NCBI GenBank assembly: GCA_944392315.1
Contig: CALXWH010000020.1
Location: forward strand, 1-64,000
Reading direction: 5' to 3'
Length of the DNA: 64,000 bases
Origin: an uncultured Alphaproteobacteria bacterium
Lineage (GTDB): Bacteria > Pseudomonadota > Alphaproteobacteria > RF32 > CAG-239
A model generated the notes under the pieces. That model worked only from the letters and a program-made list of their open reading frames with translations. It ran no database searches and had not been told where the DNA came from. Within the stretch, counting starts at the first letter, position 1. Every line of letters starts with the position of its first letter. Both the position numbers and the translations under genes were made by a program. Below are positions 9,725 through 18,766 of the stretch, one piece after another.

Positions 9725-9852
9725 TGTCGTTGATATGATAAGTTTATGTTTTATTATTCGGGGTGTTTTAAAGGCTTAATACGGTTTTAATCTGCTCTCT
9801 TTAATAAAGCACAAACTTTAACCTTAATATTAATCTTTTAAATTTTTTATTT

Positions 9853-10269
9853 ATGAAAACAAAAAAGTTTTTTGCTTCCGGTGCGGTTGCATTCGCACTG
9901 GCTGCGGTTGTGTGCATGCTTACAGTTCAAAACGTTGTCGCTGTCTTTGACGGCAGTTATGCCAATGTGTGGACGGCGTGGTGTTCTAATTGGGCAGTGG
10001 CAGTGATGGCGGTTGCCGGTATGTTTGCTGTGACAACCTCTGCTCAACGACTTTGGCTCAAAGTTAAGCTCGTCGGAATGGCCGGTGTTCTTGGAATGGC
10101 GGCATTTGCCTTCTTTGGCTTGGCCGTGGTTGCGTATTCGTTTAAACACGGTGCGTACGGGCAAGGAATTTTCCAAGGTTGGATTACGGTGATTGGGGCA
10201 TTTGTCGTCTTTTTGGTGACGGCTTATCTCAACCGCACACAGAACGAACAAGCAGAAACAGAGGCTTGA
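9853..10269 (+). CDS. Small multi-pass membrane protein, unknown
   Basis: 138 residues with four apparent membrane helices (about 8-28, 45-62, 73-95, 105-125) and a charged C-terminal tail (NRTQNEQAETEA). No family is recognised. The start ATG has no SD; it follows the T-rich leader 'taatcttttaaattttttattt', a pattern shared by about ten genes in the window. It is monocistronic, with its own promoter and terminator. Confidence 0.8.
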   Translation: MKTKKFFASGAVAFALAAVVCMLTVQNVVAVFDGSYANVWTAWCSNWAVAVMAVAGMFAVTTSAQRLWLKVKLVGMAGVLGMAAFAFFGLAVVAYSFKHGAYGQGIFQGWITVIGAFVVFLVTAYLNRTQNEQAETEA

Positions 10270-10344
10270 AGCGTCAGGCCGGTTAATAAAAAGTAGGTAC
10301 TTCGTGTCGTTTTGTCGGGAGACTTAATGATGCGTGTTTTCATT

Positions 10345-10376
10345 AGGGGGAAGAGTTATTCTTTCCCCCTTTTTTA
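10345..10376 (+). terminator. Intrinsic terminator
   Basis: GGGGGAAGA / TCTTTCCCCC hairpin followed by a T-run. Confidence 0.9.
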
Positions 10377-10451
10377 TGGCGCTTTTTTGAGGATGAACGT
10401 CAGCAAAATGGTTGGCGGGCGTTGAAATTCGGGCTTTGTGGCGGCTCTGTG

Positions 10452-10491
10452 TTAGATTTTTTTTTATGGTTGTGTGTATCCTTTTTTTGTG
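10452..10491 (+). promoter_or_regulatory. Weak family-type promoter with GTG at predicted +1
   Basis: TATCCT at 10477-10482, with GTGTTA starting 7 nt later at 10489, matches the family layout. No good -35 is seen at 17 bp; TTAGAT at 10452 gives a 19-bp spacer. Confidence 0.4.
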
Positions 10492-10534
10492 TTAAACTTT
10501 TTGCAAATGTTAATCTTTTGGAAGGTGAAAACGT

Positions 10535-13321
10535 ATGTTTGTGCCGGTGTCTGACCCAAAGGGGGCAATCTCTTGTGAGAATCTTTTGCACCCGTATAAA
10601 AAATTAAACCAAAAACTGACAAGGGAAAAGGCTTTGGAGCTCCTTTCGCATACGAACTTTCAACGCAATATTTTTGACCTCTTAACCTTGATTGACAAGC
10701 AAAACGCCGGTGCGGAACTGAAAGATGTTGTGTTGGCGTGTTGCGAGGGGCGAAATCCTACCGAACGAAACCTTAATCTTGCGCGCTTGATTGCCGAAAA
10801 GTATCATTACGCGGACGAACTGGCGCAAATTCTTGAGCATAATAACGAGGATGATTTCACTTTAGCGTATCGCTCCAACTCCGAGGCGTCGGTTATTCTC
10901 CCTTATGACGGGGGCGGGCGGTATCATGGACAGGATTGGCACCAAATCCTGATGGCAAGGCAGGTTATTCTTGACGGAAGAAACGCGGAAGAACTTAAAG
11001 CAAGTACGCTGGAAGATGTGCCGGATTATACGGCAATAGATGAGTTTCAGAATTTTCAGGATTTGAATTTGGAAGATTTCAGAGTGCATTTGGCGCCTAA
11101 AACAGTGTTTACGAATATTAAAATTTTGCGGTTAGGAAATTGTGAACAGCAGGGGTGGAAAAATGTTTCGTTTCATCAGGTTGAGCAATTAAAGCTGGAT
11201 ATTGATGCAAAACTGCCGGAAGTGTTTGATTGTTCGGGATGTCGGAAGGTGGATATTCACAGAACGGATTGTTCTATGCTTAAGAGCTTCAAACTGGATG
11301 ATAAGGTTAAAGAAATCATGCTCTCGTATCTTCCGGCGGAGGGATTTTTCGGCGCGCCTGATTTAAGGCCTTGCAAGGAGATTGTGCTTAAACATATGGA
11401 TTATTCCTGCGTGGAAAACGGGCAATTTGAAGACGGGGCGAGCTTGGCGTTGTTTAGTTGTTCTCATCTGCCGGAAGTGCTTGACTTGAGGCGCTTTAGC
11501 AAGGTGAAGTTGAATGATTGTTCTGATTTTAACGATGTTAAAGAGATTTTGTTTCGGGACGGCGCCGAGGTGGTGTTTGGTTCGCAATATTTCTCCGATA
11601 GCGAAGAGATGGTGCCGATTAAAGCTGATTTTTCTAAATTAAGCAAAATTGATTTTGGTAATTTGTTTATGCGGATTCCGCCGGAGAAGGTGTTTCAAAA
11701 AATTGAATTTGCCGAAGGGGCGGAGGTGAAACTTACGAATATGATGCAGGTGGGCGATAGAATGGATTTTTCTCGCTGTGGGGCGGTGACGTTTTTTGAT
11801 TGTGATTTAGAAGATGTGCCGGCGGCGTATTTGCAATTTGCCAAAGGGGCGCGCGTATGCTTTAATAAGGTGGAGAATATCCCTTGGGGTGCGGATGTTT
11901 CTCAATGCGCAGAGGTGGCTTTTGATGACGAAGTAAACCTTGCGGCTTTTCAATCGCTGAAATTTGCCAAGGGGGCAAAGGTTAAGTTTCATGGGTTTGA
12001 CGCGCTTCCTCAAAAAATGGATGTTTCCGAATGTGCCGAGCTGTGGCTGGCGCACATCAAAAAGCCGCTGCCGCAACTTGATTGTCGCAACGTACGTGTG
12101 TTTACAGCTTGGGATGTTGATTTTAATGGGCATTCGCTTCAGTTTGCGCCTCAGGCTAAGGTGCAACTGGCACAATGTAAAGGGGTGGGCGAAAATACCG
12201 ATTTTTCTAACTGTGCGGCGTTGAGTGTAGAAGATACGGACTTGTCTAGGTTAGCTCAAATTAAATTACAAAACGGGGCGTCGCTCTCGTTGATACGCCT
12301 CAAAGATAAGTCTTTTGCGGCGGAGCTGTCTAATTTGGCTTATGTGCATTTATATGATGTTCGGGCGAGAAGAACACAAATGTGGGATTTTGCCGACGGG
12401 GCGGAGATTGAGCTGATGCGTGTTGATGGTCTTGCCGGTTTATTTAACGCTAAAAACTGCGCGAAGTTGCAGATTGAAGATTGTGATATGCAAAATCTTG
12501 TCTTTCAGCTTGAGGCCCCGCGCGAGCTGATATTCAAAGATGTTTCTAATTTGCAAAATGAAATCCCCAACATCCCGTTTCATGAGGCGGATAAAGTTGT
12601 TCTGCAAAATTGCGACTTGCTATGCACTTGGGATATGAAGTTTAAGAAGGGAAGTCAGGTTATGCTTGATTTTCAAATTGGCTTAATCCCCCCGACGCTT
12701 GATGTTTCAGAGTGTGCGGAAGTGGGGCTTTATCATCTGAAAGGCCATTTTCAACCGCTTAAATTTGCTCCTCATGCCAAGGTCGCTTTTTATCGCGCTA
12801 CACTGCCGAGGCAAGTGGATGTTTCTCAATGTGCTCAGGTTTCGTTTTATATGGTGGATGCCGCGCAAACCGAAAATCTTACTTTTGCGGAGAATGCAAC
12901 GGTTGAAGTGGACGAAATGAGCGCATGGCCAAAGGTTTTTGATGCCTCTAAAGCAAGGCGGCTTAAATATGTGGATTGCTCGCTTGATGGGTTTAGGGGC
13001 GTTTTGGTGGGCGAAAATGCGCAGGCTCTTCAGATGAGTAGTGTTTCTGAGTTGCCGAGTGTGCTTAATGTCAAACAAACGCCGCTTGTCTTAATGCAAA
13101 ATTTTTGGGATGACGATGTGCATAAAATTCAGGTTAATGATGATTTTCAGCGCGATATCCTTTTGGCGCTTAATTCGGAGACAGATTTGCAAGATAAGAT
13201 TTTGGTGCGCTATCCCAAAGAGCCTATTCAACCTCTACCTAGGCTTAAATTTACACAAAATACGGCGCCGCTTCACCTAAAAGCCGTTACTCAGGTTAAA
13301 TCTAAAAAAGGCGGGCGGTGA
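10535..13321 (+). CDS. Solenoid-repeat family protein (paralogue 4, largest)
   Basis: 928 residues, unknown function. The N-terminal domain is divergent (MFVPVSDPKGAISCENLLHPYKK... LLSHTNFQRNIFDLL). The rest is a long, degenerate solenoid with recurrent DFSxC/DVSxCAEV and LxFAxGAKVxF units about 41 residues apart. It differs from the regular members in having more varied half repeats, implying an older branch. It ends KKGGR like paralogues 1 and 5-type members. GGAAGG lies 8 nt before ATG 10535. No signal peptide or membrane segment is seen. Confidence 0.88.
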   Translation: MFVPVSDPKGAISCENLLHPYKKLNQKLTREKALELLSHTNFQRNIFDLLTLIDKQNAGAELKDVVLACCEGRNPTERNLNLARLIAEKYHYADELAQILEHNNEDDFTLAYRSNSEASVILPYDGGGRYHGQDWHQILMARQVILDGRNAEELKASTLEDVPDYTAIDEFQNFQDLNLEDFRVHLAPKTVFTNIKILRLGNCEQQGWKNVSFHQVEQLKLDIDAKLPEVFDCSGCRKVDIHRTDCSMLKSFKLDDKVKEIMLSYLPAEGFFGAPDLRPCKEIVLKHMDYSCVENGQFEDGASLALFSCSHLPEVLDLRRFSKVKLNDCSDFNDVKEILFRDGAEVVFGSQYFSDSEEMVPIKADFSKLSKIDFGNLFMRIPPEKVFQKIEFAEGAEVKLTNMMQVGDRMDFSRCGAVTFFDCDLEDVPAAYLQFAKGARVCFNKVENIPWGADVSQCAEVAFDDEVNLAAFQSLKFAKGAKVKFHGFDALPQKMDVSECAELWLAHIKKPLPQLDCRNVRVFTAWDVDFNGHSLQFAPQAKVQLAQCKGVGENTDFSNCAALSVEDTDLSRLAQIKLQNGASLSLIRLKDKSFAAELSNLAYVHLYDVRARRTQMWDFADGAEIELMRVDGLAGLFNAKNCAKLQIEDCDMQNLVFQLEAPRELIFKDVSNLQNEIPNIPFHEADKVVLQNCDLLCTWDMKFKKGSQVMLDFQIGLIPPTLDVSECAEVGLYHLKGHFQPLKFAPHAKVAFYRATLPRQVDVSQCAQVSFYMVDAAQTENLTFAENATVEVDEMSAWPKVFDASKARRLKYVDCSLDGFRGVLVGENAQALQMSSVSELPSVLNVKQTPLVLMQNFWDDDVHKIQVNDDFQRDILLALNSETDLQDKILVRYPKEPIQPLPRLKFTQNTAPLHLKAVTQVKSKKGGR

Positions 13322-13513
13322 AGCCTTGGTGTAGGTATATCGGTGGGGTGGCTTGGTATATCTTGTCCTATCTTGGCATATTCGGCATAAAAATCGTGGT
13401 TGCATTTTAGAATGGTTTTTTCTATATTGTAGGAAGAAATGGCTGCGGGTATCTCTTCATCTATGCATGATTTGAGGTTGTAATCGGTTTTTAGGATTTT
13501 TTTTGAGGGCGGT

Positions 13514-14014
13514 ATGGCGGATAATCTTAATAAAACTTCGGAACTCTCTTCAGATGAGCAGGAACATCTGGATGAGCAATTTATGTTGATGGCGCTTAAA
13601 GAGGCTAAACTCGCTTATAAAGAAGACGAGGTGCCGGTGGGGGCGGTGTTGGTTTCAGCTGACGGGGTGATACTGGCTTCGGCGCATAATACCGCAGAAC
13701 ACGGCTTGCACGCGTTGGCTCATGCCGAAACCGTTGCGATGAGCATGGGGGCGATTTCGCTGGAGCAAAAAAGACTTTGGGACTGCACACTCTATGTTAC
13801 GCTGGAACCGTGCACGATGTGTGCTGCGGCGATTTCGTTTATGCGCATTAAGCGGCTGGTGTATGGGGCGGCTAATCCCAAAGGCGGGGCGGTTGAACAT
13901 GGGCTGCGGTTTTTTGACAATCCTGCCTGCAACCACAAGCCGCTTCTTACCAAGGGTGTTCTCAGCGAAGAGTGTGGGTGTTTGTTGACTGATTTTTTCC
14001 GTTCCAAAAGGTAA
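13514..14014 (+). CDS. tadA: tRNA-specific adenosine deaminase
   Basis: 166 residues. The zinc-dependent deaminase fold is shown by HAE (about residue 77, catalytic Glu) and PCTMC (about 99-103, zinc ligands). TadA converts wobble A34 to inosine in tRNA-Arg(ACG). The N-terminus is extended by ~20 polar residues relative to E. coli TadA. GAGGGCGGT precedes ATG 13514. The last bases overlap the left terminus of the inverted-repeat element at 14013. Confidence 0.94.
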   Translation: MADNLNKTSELSSDEQEHLDEQFMLMALKEAKLAYKEDEVPVGAVLVSADGVILASAHNTAEHGLHALAHAETVAMSMGAISLEQKRLWDCTLYVTLEPCTMCAAAISFMRIKRLVYGAANPKGGAVEHGLRFFDNPACNHKPLLTKGVLSEECGCLLTDFFRSKR

Positions 14015-14142
14015 AAAAGGGGAAAATTTTGGCATCTAGAGCGGTCTTTGCGGGTCGGATGAAATTCATGTACCTCTATGTACACTAAAATTTCATCCGC
14101 CCTTAAGCCCATCTCTATCTATCCAAAATTTTCCTCCTTTTT
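14013..14142. mobile_element. MITE-like element with 20-bp terminal inverted repeats
   Basis: The left end AAAAAAGGGGAAAATTTTGG and the complement of the right end AAAAAGGAGGAAAATTTTGG differ at two positions. Internally GGATGAAATT (14057-14066) pairs with AATTTCATCC (14089-14098) and GTAC pairs with GTAC. It is 130 bp with no coding capacity. The left end begins in the tadA stop region. Related copies lie at 14.43 and 22.07 kb. Confidence 0.7.
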
Positions 14143-14602
14143 ATGGTGAGGGCAACTTGAGCGTCTAATCACGGATGGAAGCGTCTCGTCGGTCGGGTCA
14201 TAGGCAACTTGTTGCCTGTGAGGTTAAGCTCCTCTCTATCTATCCAAAATTTTCATCCTTTTTATGGTGAGGGCAACTTGAGCGTCTAATCGTAGATGGT
14301 GCTCCACTTCGTCGCGTCACGGTGCACTTGTGCACGCTTCTTTTCGCTCGTGCTCTTTGGGTGATATCTACTTCTATTCATCTCAAAGTGCACTTGTGCA
14401 CGTTTCTTGTTGGCAACTTTTAGGGGGAAATTTTGGCATCCAGAGCGGTCTTTGCGGGATGGCAAAAATCCGTGTACCTCATTATACACGAGGATTTTTG
14501 CCCTCAAACATCTATGGGTGCGACTTGTACCTGCTGATTTGGCTGTGAGGGCTCGTTTGCGCTTTCTTTTGTGGCAGAAACGCACGCCTTTTTTCTGCTA
14601 TT
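14143..14602. repeat. Cluster of partial inverted-repeat elements and hairpins
   Basis: A ~60-bp segment (from 'ctctatctatccaaaatttt' to 'gagcgtctaatc') occurs at 14112 and again at 14232. GGCAAC-TT-GTTGCC lies at ~14213, and GTGCAC-TT-GTGCAC at 14322 and 14388. Another element half from 14425 shares 'agagcggtctttgcggg' with 14036 but has different hairpin arms (GGCAAAAATCC / GGATTTTTGCC, 14461-14502). No gene is seen. Confidence 0.75.
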
Positions 14603-14607
14603 TTCAG

Positions 14608-15933
14608 TTAGCGGCCGCTACTTAATCTTTCTCTCTTGAAGCCAAGATTTATTTGGGTTTGAGGGGATTGTTGTTGCAGGGATTGGTATCTCTGTTCCAT
14701 ATTCGCACGCAGTTGCGCGTATTTGGCTTCTGTTTGGGCGTGTAATGATTGTATAAAGCTCTCGTAGTTTGTGCTCTTGGCGGCGGCTTGGTCTATTGTT
14801 TCTATTCCTTTACTCATACTTTGCAACCACTGTTCATCTTCTTGCGCGCGCATTTGCACATAACTCTTGCTCCATTCACTCATATCTTCCGGCAAACGAA
14901 GGTGTTCGCTCAATTTCCCCGATATTAACGGTTCTTGCGGATTGGCTTGCTTGGTTGTGGCTTTTTGTGTGCTGATTTCTTTATCCAGTTGTTTTAATTG
15001 CGCGTCTACGGTTGCGTCCATCCGGTTGTTCATATAATCGTATATACCAAACTTTTTCTCCGCTCCCTTTATCCCATACATATCGTCGGCATTGTGGCGG
15101 TTCAAATCTTCCAAAAACGGTGGTTGAATATCGCTCTTTGCGGTTTGGCTTAAAACGGATTTGGCTTCTAATGGTTGAACTTTTGCAGATTTATCTTTGA
15201 TTTCACTTATTTTTTTATTTAACTTGGAATTCTTCTGTTGCTTCTTGATTTGCTTGTTTAGCGCTTTAAACTCGTGGCGGTGCTGGTACAAATGTTTGGC
15301 GTTCACCTCCATAAAAGCATTCAACTGTTGGTGCTGATGCTCCAAATCTTCCGGTGTTTGGGCTTGCGCCATTTTTTCGTTTAAGGCGGCAAATTGCTCG
15401 GCAATGTTGATGTTTTCGGCTTCTTGCATGATGCTTGCGGCGGATTTTTCGCTTATCCCTGCGGCTTGCATCTTGCCCATAAACAGCAAACTTTTTTCTT
15501 TGCAAGCTAAAGCGTTTTGCAGATTGTCCTCGTCATATCCCGCTTGTTCCAATATATTTGCGTAGCGGCTCATTTCTTGGTGCGGTATCACGGAATAAAC
15601 CATGTTGGGCATGGTGGTCGGGTATTGCATCCTTAAGGCGACAACCTCATTATTCATATAAATGGTCGGTTGGCACACCATCCGTATGACACGCTCGCGA
15701 AAATCTATAATATTAAGCTGGCCGCTTAATAATTCACTCGGCAAACGGTTGCCATAAAACGCGCGTATCCATGGCTCACTGGCTAAACTCCGCCATATTC
15801 CATAACTGCGTTCATGGCGGTTGATAATGGAGGTTTTGGCACTATCGCTTATCTCCGCTTTGGTGTAGGAGCGGAAGTCATCGGGGAAGTTGCCGTATAA
15901 AAATTCTTTGAAATCATCTTCATTAAAGCCCAT
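14608..15933 (-). CDS. Hypothetical coiled-coil protein
   Basis: 441 residues, family not recognised. Residues 1-~140 look globular (LYGNFPDDFRSYTKAEI...). From ~150 on the chain is Gln/Lys/Glu-rich and likely forms coiled coils (AQFAALNEKMAQAQ, KQIKKQQKNSKLNKK), with a second alanine/glutamine-rich helical stretch near the C-terminus. No signal peptide or membrane segment. GGAGT lies 9 nt before the ATG. It is flanked by repeat clusters and has no operon partner. Its character suggests a structural, phage-like or effector-like role, but nothing decides this. Confidence 0.75.
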   Translation of the reverse strand: MGFNEDDFKEFLYGNFPDDFRSYTKAEISDSAKTSIINRHERSYGIWRSLASEPWIRAFYGNRLPSELLSGQLNIIDFRERVIRMVCQPTIYMNNEVVALRMQYPTTMPNMVYSVIPHQEMSRYANILEQAGYDEDNLQNALACKEKSLLFMGKMQAAGISEKSAASIMQEAENINIAEQFAALNEKMAQAQTPEDLEHQHQQLNAFMEVNAKHLYQHRHEFKALNKQIKKQQKNSKLNKKISEIKDKSAKVQPLEAKSVLSQTAKSDIQPPFLEDLNRHNADDMYGIKGAEKKFGIYDYMNNRMDATVDAQLKQLDKEISTQKATTKQANPQEPLISGKLSEHLRLPEDMSEWSKSYVQMRAQEDEQWLQSMSKGIETIDQAAAKSTNYESFIQSLHAQTEAKYAQLRANMEQRYQSLQQQSPQTQINLGFKRERLSSGR

Positions 15934-16304
15934 GGTACACTATACTCCGTTTTTTTATTTTCTCTATTATACGGCTTTTTTTGCTTTTTCGCAACCTTTT
16001 TAACAAAATTAAGTGCTTTTTTATTAGAATCGTTGGATTTGCTGGGGTGGCGCCGCTTTTTTTATCTAAAATCTCTGTTTTCTCATATGGACGCAAAAAA
16101 TATTTTTTAATCTCATTTTCTTTATTTATTTTCAATATCTTACTTTGTATTTTTAGATCAATTTTGGACAAAATTTTTAAAATACCTCTTGCGTGTCGGC
16201 TTATTTTATGGTACATTGTAATCCTAATCGCTATTATTTACATATTACTAGAAACTTTGCTGCGGCATAAATCTCCCCGACAGCTTATTATAACGTTTTG
16301 ACGT
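15934..16304. other. Intergenic, no gene supported
   Basis: Very T-rich on the plus strand. A hydrophobic open frame (TTG start, 15981-16301) and an antisense frame both exist, but neither has an RBS. The hydrophobicity follows from the T content. Confidence 0.5.
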
Positions 16305-16480
16305 TATCGTGGGGTATAGTAATGTTTCTTTTGTCGGTTGCAGGTATTATAAGCGCCTGTCTTTCGGTAACTGAAACCCCGCGTGAAATGTGTAGGTTGA
16401 AAAAATTAACTCTTTGGAACTTTATATTGATTTATCGGGCGCGTTGCTTTTTGCCCCATGACTGAAGTACAGTAGGTCAT
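16305..16480 (+). ncRNA. Candidate structured RNA or leader upstream of 16559
   Basis: CGTGGGGT (near 16307) can pair with ACCCCGCG (near 16375), enclosing a hairpin CAGG/CCTG extended by GTT/AAC. Downstream are GGGC/GCCC and CATGAC/GTCATG hairpins. No known RNA family was recognised; it could be a leader of the gene at 16559 or chance structure. Confidence 0.2.
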
Positions 16481-16558
16481 GACTTAAAATTAAATCAACC
16501 CCTAAAGGAAAATTGAGCGAAAATATCAACTGATAATTTTATGCCGGCATAATCTTTT

Positions 16559-17167
16559 ATGATTATGAAGTGTGCGAATAATAGCAACGCAATGGTAGTG
16601 TCTTCTATGGTGTATTGTGGACTTGTGTCCGGTTACCAGGGGGAGAATAACACCGCTACGCCTCAGAACGCGGCTGAAGCTGTTTGTGCAGCTCTCCGCG
16701 GTGCCCGTAAGGTCTTTCCTGCCGTGTGTGTTTATCACACCGACTGGGGCTGTCCTAAGGGTGGGGAACCGGTTGGAGCGTATATCGCTTCTGGTACACC
16801 TGAGGAAATCCTTGATGAGGCTGAGAAGCTACGTCGGGATTTGAAGCAGACCACGCTTAGCGTCGGTTTGCCCGGGGTGGGTGTTGCTACCATCGGCTTT
16901 GTCGCCATGTCCCATTTACCACTTTTGGTGGTGGGAGATTTGTGGCAGAAGTCCGCAGCCCGCTTGTTTGCCGAAACGGGAACGTATGTTTCCTGCGGTA
17001 TGGCGGAGGTCAACGGAGTAATTCATATCTCCGCGGAGGCAAATCCAGCCTTCGTCCAAGACCTTGTAACTTGGAAAGGTTTAGTTGAAACGATTTGTCG
17101 TGAGGTTGGTGCCGACGCGCCTTCTTTTGCGGAAGTTGGTTTTAACTATCTTAAAGACGAGGCTTAA
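16559..17167 (+). CDS. Hypothetical protein
   Basis: 202 residues, not recognised. A soluble alpha/beta-type composition with conserved-looking Gly and Cys motifs (GCPKGGEPVGAY, GLPGVGVATIGF, VSCGMAEVNGVI). No signal peptide. The start is ATG 16559 or 16565; neither has a SD, and the leader is AT-rich like those of its neighbours. A terminator follows at 17184. Codon use looks like the rest of the window. Confidence 0.75.
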   Translation: MIMKCANNSNAMVVSSMVYCGLVSGYQGENNTATPQNAAEAVCAALRGARKVFPAVCVYHTDWGCPKGGEPVGAYIASGTPEEILDEAEKLRRDLKQTTLSVGLPGVGVATIGFVAMSHLPLLVVGDLWQKSAARLFAETGTYVSCGMAEVNGVIHISAEANPAFVQDLVTWKGLVETICREVGADAPSFAEVGFNYLKDEA

Positions 17168-17183
17168 GCCTGGTCGGATATCT

Positions 17184-17215
17184 GTAAGGGGGTGCTTTGC
17201 ATCCCTTTACTTTTC
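17184..17215 (+). terminator. Intrinsic terminator
   Basis: GTAAGGGGGTGC / GCATCCCTTTAC hairpin followed by TTTT. Confidence 0.8.
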
Positions 17216-17276
17216 TTGAGGTATACGGTGGCAGCCTCTTTTTTTCAAATGTGCCGATATTTTAATCCTTATTATT

Positions 17277-18014
17277 ATGGAGAAACTTTTCTTTTTTCTC
17301 GGGGGTAATGACCTTGAGATGGTGGAAATTAAAAATATCTTAAACGCCAATGCTTTGCCATTTGCTGATAAAGGGCTTTCTTGGCATAATGCGACGGCTT
17401 CTGCTTATCTGGAACAGATACGGCAGGCGGTTGCCGATAACTTCAAGCCGGTGTTGGTGGAGCTTAAAGCCGACATCGCGGAAGATGTTTTGGCACAATG
17501 CGTTATCGTGGACCATCACGATGCGAATATCGCGCGTGAGGCGTCCGTGTTGCAGGTGCTGGCGCTCCTTGGCTTGGAGCCTAATTGGCGGCAACGACTG
17601 ATTGCGGCAAACGATAGCGGATATATTCCCGCTATGTTGAAGTTGGGGGCAACGCGTCAAGAAATTGAGCAGATCCGTCTTGAAGACTGGAAGGCGCAAA
17701 ATATTTCTGACGAGCTTATTGCTGAAGCGCTGACGGCGTATCGGAACGCTCAAACTGTCAACGGCGTGTTGGTGATTGATATGGAGCACTTTTGTTTTGC
17801 TCCGGTTACCGACAGCGCGTTTTGGGTTCAGAAACGCCAAAATATTTTGTTTAAGTTCCGCGAGGGACGAACTTTGTATTTTGGTCCGGATGACATCTGC
17901 ACGAAAGTGTATGATACGTTCCCGAAATGTTGGCGCGGTAAAGGATTTGTCGGTAATCCCGATATTTCTTTACAAGCTGAAATGGCTGAGTTGGTCTTAA
18001 ACCTCAATGCATAA
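17277..18014 (+). CDS. Hypothetical protein with a DHH-like motif
   Basis: 245 residues. Residues ~80-84 read VDHHD, and FFLGGND opens the chain; both recall metal-binding motifs of DHH phosphoesterases, but the rest of that fold (other aspartate motifs, DHHA1 domain) is not evident, so the assignment is weak. The C-terminal half contains LVIDMEHFCFAPV and FGPDDICTKVYD. The start ATG has no SD and follows 'ttttaatccttattatt'. A terminator follows at 18038, so it is transcribed alone. Confidence 0.75.
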   Translation: MEKLFFFLGGNDLEMVEIKNILNANALPFADKGLSWHNATASAYLEQIRQAVADNFKPVLVELKADIAEDVLAQCVIVDHHDANIAREASVLQVLALLGLEPNWRQRLIAANDSGYIPAMLKLGATRQEIEQIRLEDWKAQNISDELIAEALTAYRNAQTVNGVLVIDMEHFCFAPVTDSAFWVQKRQNILFKFREGRTLYFGPDDICTKVYDTFPKCWRGKGFVGNPDISLQAEMAELVLNLNA

Positions 18015-18037
18015 AGCGTTGGAGGGGATATTTTTTG

Positions 18038-18065
18038 AGGCGGGGATTTTCCCTGCCTTTTTTTA
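18038..18065 (+). terminator. Intrinsic terminator
   Basis: AGGCGGGGA / TTCCCTGCCT hairpin followed by seven Ts. Confidence 0.85.
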
Positions 18066-18073
18066 TATATTGC

Positions 18074-18102
18074 TTGCTTTTTGGGACGGGGTTTTATATA
18101 GT
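18074..18102 (+). promoter_or_regulatory. Sigma-70-type promoter
   Basis: TTGCTT (18074-18079), 17-bp spacer, TATAGT (18097-18102), 44 bp before the ATG at 18146. Confidence 0.55.
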
Positions 18103-18145
18103 GCTCGGAACAGCCTATTATTAACGTATAAATTTTTTGATTATT

Positions 18146-18694
18146 ATGAGCAAAAAAGGACTTTTTTTTATGGCTTATCCGCGTTTGCAAAGTTTGTGGC
18201 GCAGAGGGCAGGTTTTGGTCTTTGGTAAATTGATTTGTGGCGAACTCCGTGCGGGTGAGCATGTCGTTGTTTATTTTGGTGAGAAAAACTCTGAAACCGT
18301 GGTTTGTCGCGGTATTATCAAGCAACAGAGAAAAGTTGCCATTGCTTGGGCCGGCGAAGAGGTGTTTTTGATTTTACCTAATTTAGGGGCAAAAATACAA
18401 TTTGCTGCCGCGCCTGATTTGAACTTCTCAACTGGGATAAAACTTCAACCTAAGGCAGAAGAAACGTTTGAGGCGAAAGATTGGCAACCTTTGCTTAAGG
18501 TTACGCTTATGGTGCCGAAATATGCTTATTTTTCGGTTGAGGCGGAAATCGTTTCTCTTGACAAAACTGATGATGCGTCTTGCTTCATCGCGCTTCGTTT
18601 GTTGCAACCGTTGTTTTTGGATTTGGGGCAGGAGGTGGTTATGGCTTCTGCTACAAAACGTTTGACGGGGCAGGTGGCTGAAATTTTAGCTTGA
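18146..18694 (+). CDS. Stand-alone EF-Tu domain II/III-like protein
   Basis: 182 residues. The N-terminal half (RGQVLVFGKLICGELRAG, VVYFGEKNSETVVCRGI, VAIAWAGEEVFLILPNL) has the spacing of EF-Tu domain II, where RGTVVTGRIERG, CTGVEMFRK and RAGENVGVLLRG occur. The C-terminal end (LQPLFLDLGQEVVM...RLTGQVAEIL) resembles the end of domain III ([29 protein letters not shown] in E. coli). There is no GTP-binding domain, so it cannot act as a canonical elongation factor; it might bind tRNA, ribosomes or EF-Ts, or be an inhibitor. The start lacks a SD. It has its own promoter and terminator. The identification rests on residue patterns only. Confidence 0.65.
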   Translation: MSKKGLFFMAYPRLQSLWRRGQVLVFGKLICGELRAGEHVVVYFGEKNSETVVCRGIIKQQRKVAIAWAGEEVFLILPNLGAKIQFAAAPDLNFSTGIKLQPKAEETFEAKDWQPLLKVTLMVPKYAYFSVEAEIVSLDKTDDASCFIALRLLQPLFLDLGQEVVMASATKRLTGQVAEILA

Positions 18695-18706
18695 TGCTCC
18701 TTTCTT

Positions 18707-18741
18707 ATTCCGATATGGCTTTGAGCTGTATCGGAATTTTT
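18707..18741 (+). terminator. Intrinsic terminator
   Basis: ATTCCGATA / TATCGGAAT perfect 9-bp stem followed by Ts. Confidence 0.85.
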
Positions 18742-18766
18742 GTGTCTGGTTTGGGGTGATTTTTAC

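Noticed and set aside
15981-16301. 106-codon hydrophobic frame on the plus strand
   Set aside because: TTG start, no RBS, and hydrophobicity explained by T-rich DNA; an antisense frame is equally open.
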